Positions 9,330-25,406 of a DNA stretch of 31,748 bases are shown here, in pieces. The notes beneath the pieces are model-generated. The model was not told the origin of the DNA and did no database searches. It saw nothing but the letters and a program-made list of their open reading frames with translations. The translations under genes and the position numbers were made by a program. Source of the stretch: Letharia columbiana (Eukaryota; Ascomycota; Lecanoromycetes; Lecanorales; Parmeliaceae); the NCBI RefSeq assembly GCF_014066305.1, contig NW_023501180.1:1-31748 (forward strand), given 5' to 3'. Position 1 is the first letter of the stretch. Every line of letters starts with the position of its first letter.

Positions 9330-11754
9330 ATGTCAACAGATTACAACTACGACGAGCAGGTCCCTGGTCCTGCTTCTCTGGAAATAATGAGGTGCTGACA
9401 AAGGATCAGGGTCAATTCTTTCCTTACTTCATTCTCACCATCTCCGCCCTCGTCACCCTTCCCCTGTCATACTCCCTCCTCAAGCCGGACAAAGGTCAGA
9501 GCCCCAGCTATTCACTCGCCCGCGAGGAGTGGAACAAAACACTGATGATGAATTAGACATAGAGGATACTGCCCCTAGAATCAAGTCCAATTTCAAGCCT
9601 GCAGATGACGCTCTTATTCAAGGGCAGAAAAGGAAGCAATGGCGGCGAGAGAGGAGGCTGAAGAGGATTACAACAGTGGCTATGGGCTACTTGACAATGG
9701 CGTGGATGATGTACCTGATCATGATTACAAAGACAACTGCGCCAAAAATTTGGGACCCCTATAGTATACTGGATATTTCAAGAGTAAGAAGGAAGAAACC
9801 CGTGCTAGCACCTGGACGCTGATTGTCCCTAGTCATCAAGCGAGGCACAGATCAAGAAACGATATCGAGATCTGTCGAGGGTTTACCATCCAGACAAGGC
9901 GGTGATTGACGAGTCCAAGAACCAGACTGCCGAGGATGTCAACGATTACTGGGTTGAAGTGTCCAAAGCTTTCAAAGCTCTGACTGACGAGGAAATCCGC
10001 AACAACTACATACAGTACGGCCATCCAGATGGAAAACAAAGCTTCAGTATTGGAATCGCTCTACCAATGTTCATCGTCACAGATGGAAACGGAAAATACG
10101 TGCTACTGGTATACGGTTTGCTTCTGGGAGTTCTGTTGCCGTATATCGTGGGGAAGTGGTGGTACGGGACACAGCGTGTGACTAAAGAGAACGTTCTCCT
10201 CGCCAGTGCGGGCAATCTGTTCAAGGAATACAGGGAAGATCTCGCAGATGGAGACGTCGTCAATGCGTTGAGTTGCGGCGAGGAGTATAAGGAAGTTCTA
10301 AGTGGCAATAAGATGGACTCAGGCTTGGGCAAGATCGAGAAGAGCATCGCGCGGGAAAACGGTCCTGATCCCTCAGTATCAGGACTCACGCCTAGAGATC
10401 AAGAGAAGCTTCAAGGCTACGAAGGCGCTCGCAGGAAAGCCTCTGCTCTCGTCTGGGCCTATCTCGGAAGGGTAAGGCTGGATGGGTCGTCACTTGATGA
10501 TGGTCAGTGTTCCTAAAATCTCTCGCCCAATACATAACCACTAAAAACTCGCAGAGAAATACGAAGCTGCACCTCTCGCTTTAAAACTGAATGAGGCTTT
10601 CACTGCCATCACTCTCGCGTTCGGCAGCGTCCCACAACTGCTCTCCACTTATCGCGTATCACAACACCTCATTCAAGCCGTTCCTCCAAACGCCTCGCCC
10701 CTCCTCCAGCTCCCACATGTCACACCTGAAATCGCCCGAAGGATCGAAGTACGGTTGTCAAGAGAGCATTTGACCGTCCAACAATTCATGTCATTGCCAG
10801 AATACAAGCGGCGCAAGCTTGCTACTGACCAACCTGGGGTTCTGACGCCGGCTCAATACAATGATGCTGTTGCTGTGGCTCGCCAATTTCCTCGACTCAA
10901 TGTTGAAAAGGTATTCTTTAAAGTCATGGGTGAACGATTCGTCACCACCGGCTCGCTCGTCCAATTCGTCGTCAAAGCTCGCGTGATCCCTCCCGGCATA
11001 GCCAACGTTCCTGAAGTGAACGAACTAGACCTTGAGGATATCGATCCAGACGAGGATGATCTCGATGCGCTTCTTGGTCGCAAACCATCTGGGAAGGGTA
11101 GGAAGGCGAGACTGCGTGAGGGTGATGCAGCTCCGTCATCGGACGTAGAAAAGCCACTGCAACCGCCGCTGGCATATGCACCTTACTTCCCTCGTGATCA
11201 CTCGCCACGCTGGCACGTCTTTCTCGCAGACAGCAAGATGGGCAAGGTCGCCGTGCCACCCTTCACAATGACCACCTTTAATAAAGCCTTGCTCGATGAC
11301 CAAGGCAATCCAACGTTCAACATGCAGACTTTCAAGATGCAATTTCAAGCCCCGCCGCATGCGGGGAAGTATCCGTTCGTGATGCATTTGGTCTGTGATA
11401 GCTATATCGGGATGGACAGCAAGAGAGAGGTCGTGCTCGAAGTGGAAGACAGCGCAAAGGCTGTCGCAATGGACAATGAAGAGGATGAGATCAGTGAGCC
11501 TGAAGAGGGTACGCATTTCCATCTCCCGCGGGCATCGAGACACAAACTAATGTAAAAAATTCATAGATTCACTAGCAGGTCAAATGAATGCCCTCAAGAC
11601 CGGCGGCGTCTCCGGCCTTGCTGCCCCGCCGAAACGACCAAAGAAACACACAGCTACCGCTGAGTCGAGTGACGAGGAAAGTGACACTGAGGGCGAAGCC
11701 GAGGACACGAGCGAAACGGACACTGATACTGAAAGTGAGGATGAAAAGACGTGA
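9330..11754 (+). CDS. SEC63: SEC63, ER membrane J-protein of the Sec translocon
   Basis: Sec63 brings the luminal Hsp70 (Kar2/BiP) to the Sec61/Sec62 channel for protein import into the ER. Start at 9330 gives MSTDYNYDEQGQFFPYFILT; introns are 9360-9409, 9495-9556, 9784-9832, 10503-10554 and 11509-11566; exons sum to 2,154 nt (717 aa). Membrane segments lie near residues 14-34, 80-96 and 203-220. Between the second and third is the J domain with WDPYSILDIS and the HPD triplet at 133-135, followed by FKALTDEEIRNNYIQYG and HPDGKQSFSIGIALP, highly typical of fungal Sec63. The Sec63/Brl region follows and ends in a Ser/Glu/Asp-rich acidic tail, as in yeast, where the tail binds Sec62. The donor of intron 1 is unusual (GTCCCT). 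It converges with the Argonaute gene 786 bp downstream. Confidence 0.95.
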
Positions 11755-12540
11755 AATGTGGTCAGGATTCTTCCGCGTAGATGTCAGTGAGAGATCCAGG
11801 AAGTACCGAGATTTTGGCATTGTTTCTGGCGTCACATGAGCGCATTTGTGGTTAGATACTCCGCCTAGGGGTGCATTGGCTTGCCTGTGTATCATACGAT
11901 GGTTCCTGATAGAAAAGAACGGATTTTGAAGTCTTGTCAGCCTTCCTATGGCGATGTCAATTGCGTTCGATATACGAAAAGCATTCGTAGGCAGCGGTGG
12001 CATGCTTTGGGCATTGCTGGAATACGCTTTTCTTGTCTTTGTTGTGTGCAGCACCGACACTCTTGCGGATTCACTCTACGTGGCATCGTGGGGACAACGA
12101 TTTGGTATTAATACTTTCATTGCTATCTCAATAATGCTCGCTAACAGACTCGCTTGGATGCTTCTAATTGCAGTCTTCCAGATCGGCAGCAGGACCCTCT
12201 CTGCCATCATGCAAGGGACCCATCAACATCGATCGTCAATCATCATTTCGTAAAAGGCTTAAAACCGTCGTATCATCCGCATTTGAATGTCATGCTCAAA
12301 CGCAAGAAACCAAATCGCCACAAAGAAAAAGAAAGTAAGTCCATGGTCTCCATCATTCAATCGGGGCCGCCTCAAATATTTCGAAACCATGGATTAGGTG
12401 CAAATGCAAGCACTGCAAGAACCGGGTGTCGTAACTGGGAGTTCGAGTGACTGATGCAGGAGCCACCAGAGCTGTATATGGCCTAATCTGTCTCGTCGTT
12501 CATCTTTGTAGCGGCGCTGTAGCCGACGTGAAACACCCAT
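11755..12540. other. Convergent intergenic stretch between SEC63 and Argonaute
   Basis: Contains the 3' ends of two genes that face each other. A 101-codon open frame at 11948-12253 encodes hydrophobic stretches but has no recognised motif and no supporting context, so I do not call it. Convergent transcription into a silencing gene could produce overlapping 3' RNAs, but nothing in the sequence proves this. Confidence 0.55.
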
Positions 12541-15500
12541 TCAGATGTAGAACATCGAATCGATTAATCTAAAAGCTGATCAGCTAGGATCGACAAGAAT
12601 GGAGCCGTGCAAATGAGACTCACTCCTTGTGGACACCTCCAGTCCAAGGCGCTTCGTTCCAGTCAAATTCTTTGCCTGGAGGCCAACGTCCGTTGACGTA
12701 TTTTGCAAGATAGCATCGGCCGCGCTCGCAAAGAATGTCGGCGTAGTAAGCAGGTGGGCATATCGACACGGCTTTTGTGGCCCTTCCAAAACCATAGCAG
12801 CTTTCACAGGTCAGGCGTGCCTCTCTGAGATGGAAAGGGAAAAGGGGCAGGAGGAAAAGCTTACAGATGATGAGTGATGGTCTGAAGCTCTTCAGCACCA
12901 AGCTTCATCTCATCAAGAATCACGACGTAGTGCGAAGGTTTCGCCGTGCCTTGGAGGGCAGCGTGTGCCTGGAGGAAAAAGTCGACTATCGTAGAGTCAG
13001 CAAACCCCTCCGTTGTCACATTCAATTGGTTTGCAAGGACTAAGTCAGGACCATAACACAAACCAAAGGCATGTCTAATTCCCGCGACATGTCTGGGACT
13101 CATGATCTTGCTCGAAAGAGGGAGGAAAGTGAAAGTACTCACAGCCTTTTTCCATGGTAACTCCCCGGTCGACCACCGTTCCATTCACGGGATTGCCTTT
13201 ATTGTCAGCGGTCCTAGCATCCGTAGGGTAGAATCGAGTATGGTGCCTCTTGCCGACAATTACAATGGTGATCTTTGGCTGAGGCCTCGGCCCATAGATC
13301 TCCTTGCAAGCTTCCCGAATCTGCTCCAACTCATCCTCAAGCACAGTCTTGTACTGACCCTCAGAGACACCATCACGGTAGATTAATATCTTTTCTGGCC
13401 CTCGGTTGTTGGTTTTTATCCAGAGTTTGAGGCGTTCTTGCATCATGAATTTCAATGTCGATACCATTTCCTTCTTAGAATCTTGGCAGCGGATGCTACC
13501 AGGCCATTGACCGTATTCGTTGTCAATGCTTGCCACCACCGCCGCAATACTTGGCGATCCCTCCATACTCTTGGGTGCCGGGTGAGTCACATCAATACCG
13601 ACGACCATCGTGTTCCCGTTGTTCAGAAACCCTAGTTGGTTTGGAAGAAGTTGGTTGACACCGCCATTTTTCAGGTTGAATTTGAGTGCAACGTTGGCAT
13701 AATATTGTGCGCCTTTGGTGGAGAGATTCTCGGCGAGAACACAGACTGAGTGGATCCCAGCTTTGACGTCCCCCCAATATTTCACGCGGGCGTAGGTGAC
13801 TGAACTGGAATTTGGCAAAATCACCAAAACCATCTTTATTCCTGTACTGAACATAGCTTTGAAAACTTTCTCGATAGAAGCGTCGTTTGCGTCCTCTGAG
13901 CCAGGGAGAGGAGCTTCAAAGGGTTGAGGAGCGGACGGACCTTCGGTTCCGAGTCCATAATCCTTCAGAGCCCGCTTGAACGAGTCGATGTGGTTGCTCT
14001 CAAGACGCACACCACCCAATTTTAAGAACGCCCATTTCGTGATCTTGATTGGTTTTGCGAACTGCTTGCCTCTCATATTCCAAGATGCTTCAGTGGGGGT
14101 GATTTGAGATTTTCTGCCATACGTCACTGGGGGTGCTTCAAGAATTCTCCCTTGGATCACAATCATCTTGGAGTCGACTCCAACGCCGAATGCCGCCAAG
14201 CTTGGGTTGTTGCCTCGAAATCCAATAACCCTATGAGCGCCGTTCGCTATTCGACGGGCGTTCTCAGCAGGGCCTCTCGCGGCGACCAGAATCATCTGTG
14301 ATGTCTGATAGTCACTCAGTTTGCCTCTGAATGCTTGACCAGGCATTACTTCACACAGCTCCGGCGGGATCCAGACGGGCTTATCTCTTGTGCCGCAATT
14401 AAGCAGCCAGGCTTGTGGTGTATTGAGCGTGATATTGTACTTCTCTTTGAAGTATTTCTCAACTGTTAAGATCTTGCCGTCAAATTCCTCACACTGAAAC
14501 GTCACCTGTTGTGCGTTCAATGGATTAACCTGTAGATTCCTACGCTTTTTAACGTTCCCTTTGTCATCAGTCACGACTTTGCCCTTGTTGTCGAGGACAT
14601 CATCCAGTTGCTGCGAGAAGCCTATGATGGTCTTGATTTTGACTGCATCGGTACCATCCTTGTACTTCGTGTACTTTGTCTTAACGCGGAGCAAATGGAG
14701 AAAGTATTCCACGGTTAGCCAATCACCACGTCCATGCTGTGTTATGAGATCTAGCACATTAATCGCCGGGTAGAAGGGCGAAGTCTGAGCATTGACATTG
14801 AGTAGGGTCCGTAGGGTAGACGTGCGTACACTCGAGTAGTAGCCACGGACAGCAATGAGACCGCCCCCGAGCTTGTCGTATGTTTCGGGGTCGGTAGGGT
14901 AGTGGAAGAACTTATTTTTACCACTTTGGAAGACTCCTGTATTGAGGTTGGGCGTACGAGCAACAATGATGTTCAAGGCTTGGACTGCGTCCTCCTTTCC
15001 TGTGAAGTCGCTGGGGTCAGTAGGGGTCGAAGCCAAGTATCGAAGAAGTTCTGTCGTTGGGACTAGTCCTCCATATGAAAATTTGAAGGTGTAAAGGATT
15101 GGATTTGATGCAGGCTCCCGATCTTCTAGCTCTTGGTAAACAATGACGTACTCCTTGGTCCCATCGCGATCGAGAGGAAGCTCCTTGGATGTGATGACGA
15201 TTGAGCCATAGTCTGTGGCCACCCCGTGACCTATGCTTCGGAAATCCTGATGCTGGAAGAGGAGCGCAAAAGCTTGCCGACGTTTCCTAGAACGCTCTGG
15301 TGGCACTAGGGGTGCTTTCACTTTCCCTGTCTTTTTGTCCTTCTTGGGCTCTTTGTGTTTGGCCGTCAGCGTAAGGGTATACTTGAACAGCTTCTTCCCA
15401 GCGTTGATCGTCATCTTGAAGTAATTGGTTCGTAGATGGATGACAGTGCCCGCGACTCCGTACTCCGGTCGGAGGGGTAGCTGGAAGTCTGCCAGCGAGA

Positions 15501-15904
15501 GCGTGCTCAAAGATAGACCTTGGTTCTCTTTGACAATTTGATTTTCCTTGGTCTCAACCTCCGCTTCCGGTGTGATGTTTTCTCCTGGGGGACTGAAGTA
15601 TGACGAACGTCAGTGAGGAAGGTACCTAACAAGAACACAGGACAAACCTGAAGATTTTGGAGCCTGGAGTGTGCTCATCGTCGCCTAACCTCCTAAACGA
15701 TGCTCCTCCACGACCGTCACCGCGCCCACCACGACCATCACCGCGCCCTCCACGACCGTCACCACGTCCTCCACGGCCAAAGTCTTGGGGATTTGCACCA
15801 TCACCACGGCCTCTTCCATAAGGGTTTAAACCCCCGTCACCACGACCACGTGATTGGTCCCCACGCCCGGCGCCTCGTGGACCGCGTGGACCACGCCCGG
15901 CCAT
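12541..15904 (-). CDS. AGO: Argonaute (QDE-2-like) with N-terminal RGG repeats
   Basis: Core RNA-silencing protein that binds small RNAs and can cut target RNA. I use the first ATG at 15904-15902; upstream in-frame codons lack another ATG. Introns are 15593-15647, 12986-13142, 12801-12864 and 12569-12623; exons sum to 3,033 nt, 1,010 aa. Order: Gly/Arg-rich residues 1-67, N domain, linker motif GGLIAVRGYYSS (about 329-340), PAZ (about 360-510, with AWLLNCGTRDKPVWIPPELC), MID, PIWI. PIWI carries VVGIDVTHPAP (D753), the glutamate-finger region QDSKKEM (E794), YRDGVSEGQY (D826) and PPAYYADILC (D964), a complete DEDD-type set, so slicer activity is plausible. The last exon adds the classic C-terminus SMFYI. 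One intron is 157 nt, long for this window. It appears intact. Confidence 0.95.
15704..15778 (-). repeat. 21-bp coding repeat giving GRGGRGD units in Argonaute
   Basis: Residues 43-67 of the Argonaute repeat GRGGRGD three times plus a partial unit, inside a larger Gly/Arg tract that begins at the start codon. RGG tracts bind RNA and are targets of arginine methylation in other Argonautes. The repeat unit is a multiple of three, so unit gain or loss keeps the frame. Confidence 0.8.
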
Positions 15905-17520
15905 ACCGGCGCTCCCTTGTTCTCGGAATGTAGTGCTCGTAGTGGTTACGTTGAGCAAGGCGGACTAGATGTCCGGATTGTCGTGCATTTACTCCAAAGA
16001 CTAAGGTATGATGAGGATGGATGCGGATCAGCCGATGTAGTAATGTTTGAACAAAGAATAATCAGTTGTAGCAAATCAATGATGATTGATCGAAAGCAGA
16101 TATCAAAGCAGGCTTGACCTTAAGTAAATGTAGATGTAGGAGGTGGGGAAAGAAGATGTTTTTGAAGGGAGGGAGGGGGTTTAAATAGTCTTCCAGTTAC
16201 TGCGCTAGTGTTAATTTACAGTAGGTACTACCTTACATTCTGACTCGGAATAGAGGGAATGATTTCTCGTAAATCGCTCGGGAATTGTAATCGCTCTGAC
16301 GTGATTCGCTCGGAGTAGGGAGAAGGATTTTTGCTCTGCTGTGCTTGCGAGAATAGTCCTCCATCATCTACCTCTCGGAGGGGCTACCTGTTCCGTTTGG
16401 GCCAAGTCACCACCACTACCACTACGCCCAAGTAGAGCAGCTCTAGAGTCAACTTTATCGAATCTACTGTTATGAGACGCATAGGTAGCTCTTTCAGCAA
16501 GGAGCCGCGCTAAAGGAGCCTATACATAGGCGCAGTTCCTAAACCTGATCCGACACTAGTTCTCATGCCGCGAAGGACTCATCTTGAAAGTTTTGAAAAG
16601 CTTCTTCCATCTACTTTACTGTAAATGTGAGGTTACGAAGCACCTGCTGAGCCGCTGCCGTATGGAGTGTAGTCGGAGCAGGTCGTCAAGGTGCGCTCCA
16701 GCTCCCCGTAGATTTCTCCCGTTGCAATGATATGCGGCATTCTCCTAACACATAGTCATTCTACCAGTCCTCTAATCAGCGGGCAGAGCAGAGCACCGCT
16801 TCCAAGAGCCGCTGCTTGAAGGTCAGCATTGAAAAGAGCGACAAGTGGAGAATCGGCTGAAGTACCGTTGCAGATGGGCGATTCTACCATTTCATGACCG
16901 TTAGCGGAAGGAGCATTGATCATCGACTGCAACGTCAGTCTTCATTGTTTGGTAGAAGCAAGAGAAGTGAAGATTTTGGAAGCTGTTAATCCGGTGTAAA
17001 TGAGAACATTGAAGGATTAGACGTGGAGGCTTCGTCTGGGGTTTGCAGGAAAGCTGAATGTACATCTTAAAGGCCTGTGCATGATTATAATTATCGATAG
17101 GCGTTGTTTTCAACCTTAGCAATGATGCAGCTTGTGAGACGCATATGCATCATACCTCTAGTCACGACTCCAAGCAGAGCCTAAATAGCTCCATTTGGCT
17201 ACTTTCTGATGCTGAAGAGACAAGGCTCAATATCCAAGTACAACGTTACAACAAAGGAATGTGCGAGCCCTTACGAACGTGGCTATCTCCAAGAAATTGA
17301 CGGTCAAGAATTGCTATATTTTTCCGAAGGAAGGGACAAGAACGCCTTTTGAATGTCGACCGAGTAGCCAACATCCACGCTTGACACTGTGCATCAACCA
17401 GGTATAATGGAGGAATTTCGCATAATTAAAGCGGGAAAGAAAAGTAGAATTGAGCTTGGGATTTGTTGCCCATAACCGAACTGCACAAAGACTTGATTTG
17501 GTTGTCGTGGCAAGTACCCA
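15905..17520. other. Intergenic stretch between the Argonaute start and the PSD1 stop
   Basis: Both flanking genes are on the minus strand, so this holds the Argonaute promoter and the PSD1 3'UTR. No supported gene or RNA. I see a small palindrome GCCTATACATAGGC near 16518-16531 and three TCGCTC-containing motifs at roughly 20-bp spacing near 16270-16320. Neither has a known meaning. Confidence 0.55.
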
Positions 17521-19244
17521 TCATGTCTCTTCGACCCAACCGATTGTCTCACCGTACTTTACTTGCTGTCCCTGTTGGACACCCCATTGCCAACCACCCT
17601 TTCTTGATCGCTCAGCCCACCCGTCGTCGAAGCTTTTACGACGCCCTTTGGGTGCTTCGAAGACCAAAACGATAGAGCTCCCTAATTGGAAACCTCCCAT
17701 CTCTTCTCCTTTTCGCAGTGCATGACCCCCTAATATTCTGCTTGCCTCTCCATAAGTAGCTTCCGCAAACCCTGAGTAAAGCTCTCCACGATTGGATGCT
17801 TCTTCAGCCGCTCTATCTGCAGCTGTGTCAGTGGTCAGGCTGTTTGTGCGTAGTTCACGGTCGAAGTTGATCTTGATTGATCCAACATTGGTTGCTCCAA
17901 CGGGTGTGAAGCTGAAAAACCCCCATCGCCAACGACCCAACAACACCACCCTTTCATTGAGAGTGAATAGTCCGGGCAATGTTCTCTGTAAATATGGCGA
18001 GACACTGTAGAGCTCTCCTGCAAAATGGCGGCGCTTTTCGGCAACCCATGACGCGGGAGAATGAAAGCGATGATAGTCTCCTGGTGCTAGATACACCACA
18101 ATATAGTATAGAGCTGTTGGCGTCCTCGAGGTTGAAGAGAACCACGATTGGCTACTGCCGTCGCCCAAAGCAAGGTCGGCACCAACCTCACTCTCTGACG
18201 AGGAACGCGGTGTCGTCGACATGTCGATGGCCCTGGAACCTTCTTGAAGCTTGGATCCTGAGAAGAGATTTGGTAACGTATACGAGATGCCATTCACGGT
18301 GGCAAATTCCTCGTCAGCCTTGACGATGTCCTCATCTCCAGCCGTGACCGATGATTCCTTTGGCTTTGGACTCTCTTCCTCTGCTTTTGATCTCTCTGGA
18401 AATTCTGTGCCCAGGAGGGCATCAAGGCTATACGTCATGCCCTTGACCTGCTCTACTTCTCCGTTCTCAATCATACCGTACTGCAGGACTCTGCCGTCGG
18501 CGGGAGACAGCAGGGCGGACGCATTAGTATCTATTGGGCGTACTCCAGGCTTCAGAGTGCGGTAGAAGAAGGAAGCGAGGTTCTTGTACTGGTGGAGATC
18601 AGACTCGGCAGCCTCAGACAAACTGAGTATCCAATCAGCGTGAGTGTCTGCACTGGTACTTTCGGCACTCACTTGACCCCAAAGATCCAAGAATATAGCC
18701 TGAAACCGGGTACCCGCAAATAGTAGGGTATTTCAAGCTCATTGAAGCGCCCCCACAATCTTGAGACCGCCTTCAACGGGAGAGTTGACATAACCTGTAC
18801 CTGCCTTAGAACTTGTCAGCTTGAGAGCTCTTCGAGTTGCGCACTTTTTCCCTTCTACCAGGGGCCGCTTGGCCGTATGCGTTTTCTCTTTCTGGGCCTG
18901 CCCTTGCTATCTTTAGTCGATTCCAGCGCATCCTGCTCTGCCTGATGTCTTTTCTTTTCCCGCTCCTGCACTCTGTAGAATTGTACAGCTCCAAGAAAGC
19001 CGATACCAAGTCCGACAGGAATCCTGTACTTCCATTGGACCTTGGTGTCTCCAAAGGCCGTACGTAATCTTGTCCTGAAAGGACCCTTATTCTGATGCTG
19101 CTCCTGTCTTGCTCTTGCGGAGGTCGAGAACCGCAGAGAGGGTCGCGTCTGCTGGCAGAGAAGACACGTCCATGTCGAAGACTTAGGAGCGGTCTCGTGG
19201 AGCAAAATAGGCCTCTGGCCCCAGGCTCTTCCTCGAAAAGACAT
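17521..19244 (-). CDS. PSD1: Phosphatidylserine decarboxylase, mitochondrial type 1
   Basis: Makes phosphatidylethanolamine from phosphatidylserine at the inner mitochondrial membrane. ATG at 19244; introns 18805-18858 and 18623-18672; exons sum to 1,620 nt, 539 aa. The N-terminus is basic and Ser/Thr-rich (probable mitochondrial presequence), followed by one membrane segment at about 74-92 (GLGIGFLGAVQFY). Then come the family motifs VMSTLPLKAVSRLWGRFNE, YYLRVPGF, YKNLASFFYRTLKPGVRPID, SPADGR (D215), GDYHRFHSP (H357, H360), FTPVGATNVGSI and, near the end, GGFQLGSSIVLVFEAP. Self-cleavage to form the pyruvoyl group is expected between G487 and S488. The usual motif is LGST; LGSS keeps the essential serine. 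A Glu/Ser-rich insert (about 245-335) splits the catalytic domain, as in other fungal forms. Confidence 0.95.
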
Positions 19245-19500
19245 GATTCACTTTCACCTTCCCAAGTATATACATGAATCTGCCTCAGTCGTCAGACGCT
19301 ATTCCCACTTCCGGGTCTACCGTATCAGGCATAGTGCGGAGGGTTTCCCATGGTAGTCACACCAGACGCGTCCGGGATCGGATAATAATCCTTCCACCTA
19401 TTTGTGTAATCATTCTTCTTCTACAATTCTACCAATTCTACTAATTCTACCAATTCCACCAATATAAACACATTTACCCTCGGTACCCTCGCACTCAGTT
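19245..19500. other. PSD1 promoter and edge of the gene-rich segment
   Basis: Upstream DNA of PSD1. Near 19417-19465 a 10-bp motif of the type AATTCTACCA repeats about five times with small changes. No gene is supported here, and from about 19,500 the sequence becomes repetitive. Confidence 0.5.
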
Positions 19501-20240
19501 AAACAAGAGGAGGATCTATAACAGGCGAATACGGAGAATACTGCGGAGAATATTGCGGAGACAGTCATCAGCAGCAGTGACACAACAGGCCTACTCTCCA
19601 CGATCTCACACCAATCCACTCAGCCAGTGCAAGAGAAGTCAATATAGTAGGCGAATGCGGAGAACACTGCGGAGAAATTAAGCGGCAATAAGGCCCCCAG
19701 CACCAAGAACACGGCTCAGCTCTCCAAGATCCCACGTCATATGCTCTCCACGATTCCACATCAAATCATCACTCAGCAAGCGGAGAACACCACTACAACT
19801 TGGCCTATCATCCCCACTACATTAAGGAGTAAGAGGAGGAACTATAACAGGCAAATGCGGAGAACACTGCGGAGAATACTGCGGAGAATACTGCGGAGAA
19901 ACCAAGCGGTAATAAGGCCACCATCGTCAAGAACACGGCTCAGCTCTCCAAGATCCCACGTTATATCAGTTATCCACTCAGTCAGCCACTTAGCTAGCCA
20001 CTCAGTCTGATACTCTATAAGAGGAGGAGTAAGAGGAGGAACTACAATAGGCAAATGCGGAGAACACTACGGAGAAATCAAGCGGTAATAAGGCTACCAT
20101 CGTCAAAAACACGGCTCAGCTCTCCAAGATCCCACGTCATATGCTCTCCACGGTTCTATATCAAATCATCACTTAGTAAGCGGAGAACACCACTGCAACT
20201 TGGCCTATTATCCCCACTGCATTAAGGAGTAAGAGGAGGA
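19501..20240. repeat. Imperfect repeats with a 200-bp period, lightly RIPped
   Basis: The anchor GCRAATGCGGAGAACACT begins at exactly 19651, 19851 and 20051 (the last with one base changed), with a diverged partial copy near 19524. Each unit continues to ACACGGCTCAGCTCTCCAAG and GATCCCACGT. Units 1 and 3 share a further stretch ending near ATTAAGGAGTAAGAGGAGG, whereas unit 2 has a different segment there. Differences between units 1 and 3 are mostly CpA to TpA, which is light RIP. No coding content is supported. It may be a degraded transposon end or a subtelomeric-type repeat; I do not recognise the family. Confidence 0.8.
19856..19903. repeat. 12-bp tandem repeat inside the second 200-bp unit
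   Basis: TGCGGAGAACAC, TGCGGAGAATAC, TGCGGAGAATAC and TGCGGAGAAACC follow one another. The same 12-mer is present once or twice in the other units, so this copy has expanded. Confidence 0.85.
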
Positions 20241-20724
20241 ACTATAATAACGTCATAAGAGGAGGATCTACTGCGACGATCACAGTCAATTAGGCCTCTA
20301 TAGGAGGAATATCGGACGATACATATTTGGACGAATTAAAACCGTTCGATGTCTTGCTCTGACAGCTATTTTATTATTCGAATGATTTCACTGCGGTAGG
20401 AGATAATGTGGGATTCACATCACTAATTAATATGTTGTCTCCATTTCTTTCCGATATTTCGATACTTCTTCCCATAAGGATATGGCCTTTCTCTATTTTT
20501 TATAGGCAATTATTACGAATCAATCCTCCACATTCGATACACCTTTCTAATTAGACCTTAGCGCGCCTCTCTCCATATATATATATCTATATATCACATA
20601 GATTAAATTAATTTCATAGTGATGAAAGTAGATTAAAAACGCATAGCAAGCGATTAGAGTTCGATTTAACTTAGGGCTAGGGCTAAAATTCGATTTAATT
20701 AAAAAAAACCACACCCTATTTAAT
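20241..20724. other. Transition into AT-rich DNA, no gene
   Basis: GC content falls steadily, with some CpA and TpG still present. An AT microsatellite lies near 20574-20600, and TTAGGGCTAGGGCTAAA-like text near 20670 recalls, but does not match, tandem telomere repeats. I see no open frame worth calling. Confidence 0.55.
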
Positions 20725-24957
<4,233 letters not shown>

Positions 24958-25125
24958 AAGTAAGAAAACCCCCCAAAAAAACCACCCCCCCCCCCCCCCC
25001 CCGCCCCTTGAAAGGAAACACCCCCCATCACACCACCCCTCCCTCCCCACCTACATAGTTCGGTAGCCTTATTATCCTAGTTCTACCTCACCCATACTGG
25101 TATCGCACCTATGCTGGTCCTGACA
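24958..25125 (+). repeat. 5' LTR-like repeat with a low-complexity left half
   Basis: The right half is clear: 25047-25092 is identical to 26228-26273, and alignment continues to TGACA at 25121-25125. The left half aligns in length with the 3' copy but is mostly A and C runs, including 18 consecutive C at 24985-25002, so its left end is only estimated from the 3' copy. Confidence 0.6.
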
Positions 25126-25406
25126 TTATAATAAGGCTCCTTCGTATACCCGGCGAAGAGAAATACAATCGGACACACTCCATTCGAATTAGCGGACGAA
25201 TTCAAAGAAATGCGCTGGCAGGGGCTTTGGCAAGAAATCAAGTTGAGCCATCGTATCCCTGGGTAAGCCCACCAGACGGGTAACTCGATTTCATAGCGAA
25301 TCGGACTCGCCAAAACTGTGGGCGAGGGATAAATAAGGCATAGGGACTATTCGTACGACTAGCGAATTGATAATAGAAAGAAATCGTCACAAACCCCACA
25401 CACACA

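Noticed and set aside
11948..12253. Possible 101-aa membrane protein between SEC63 and Argonaute
   Set aside because: Some hydrophobic stretches, but no recognised motif, no good start context, and a place where two 3'UTRs are expected.
13592..13777. Open frames on either strand inside Argonaute
   Set aside because: Overlap the intact 2,450-nt main exon in other frames; no independent support.
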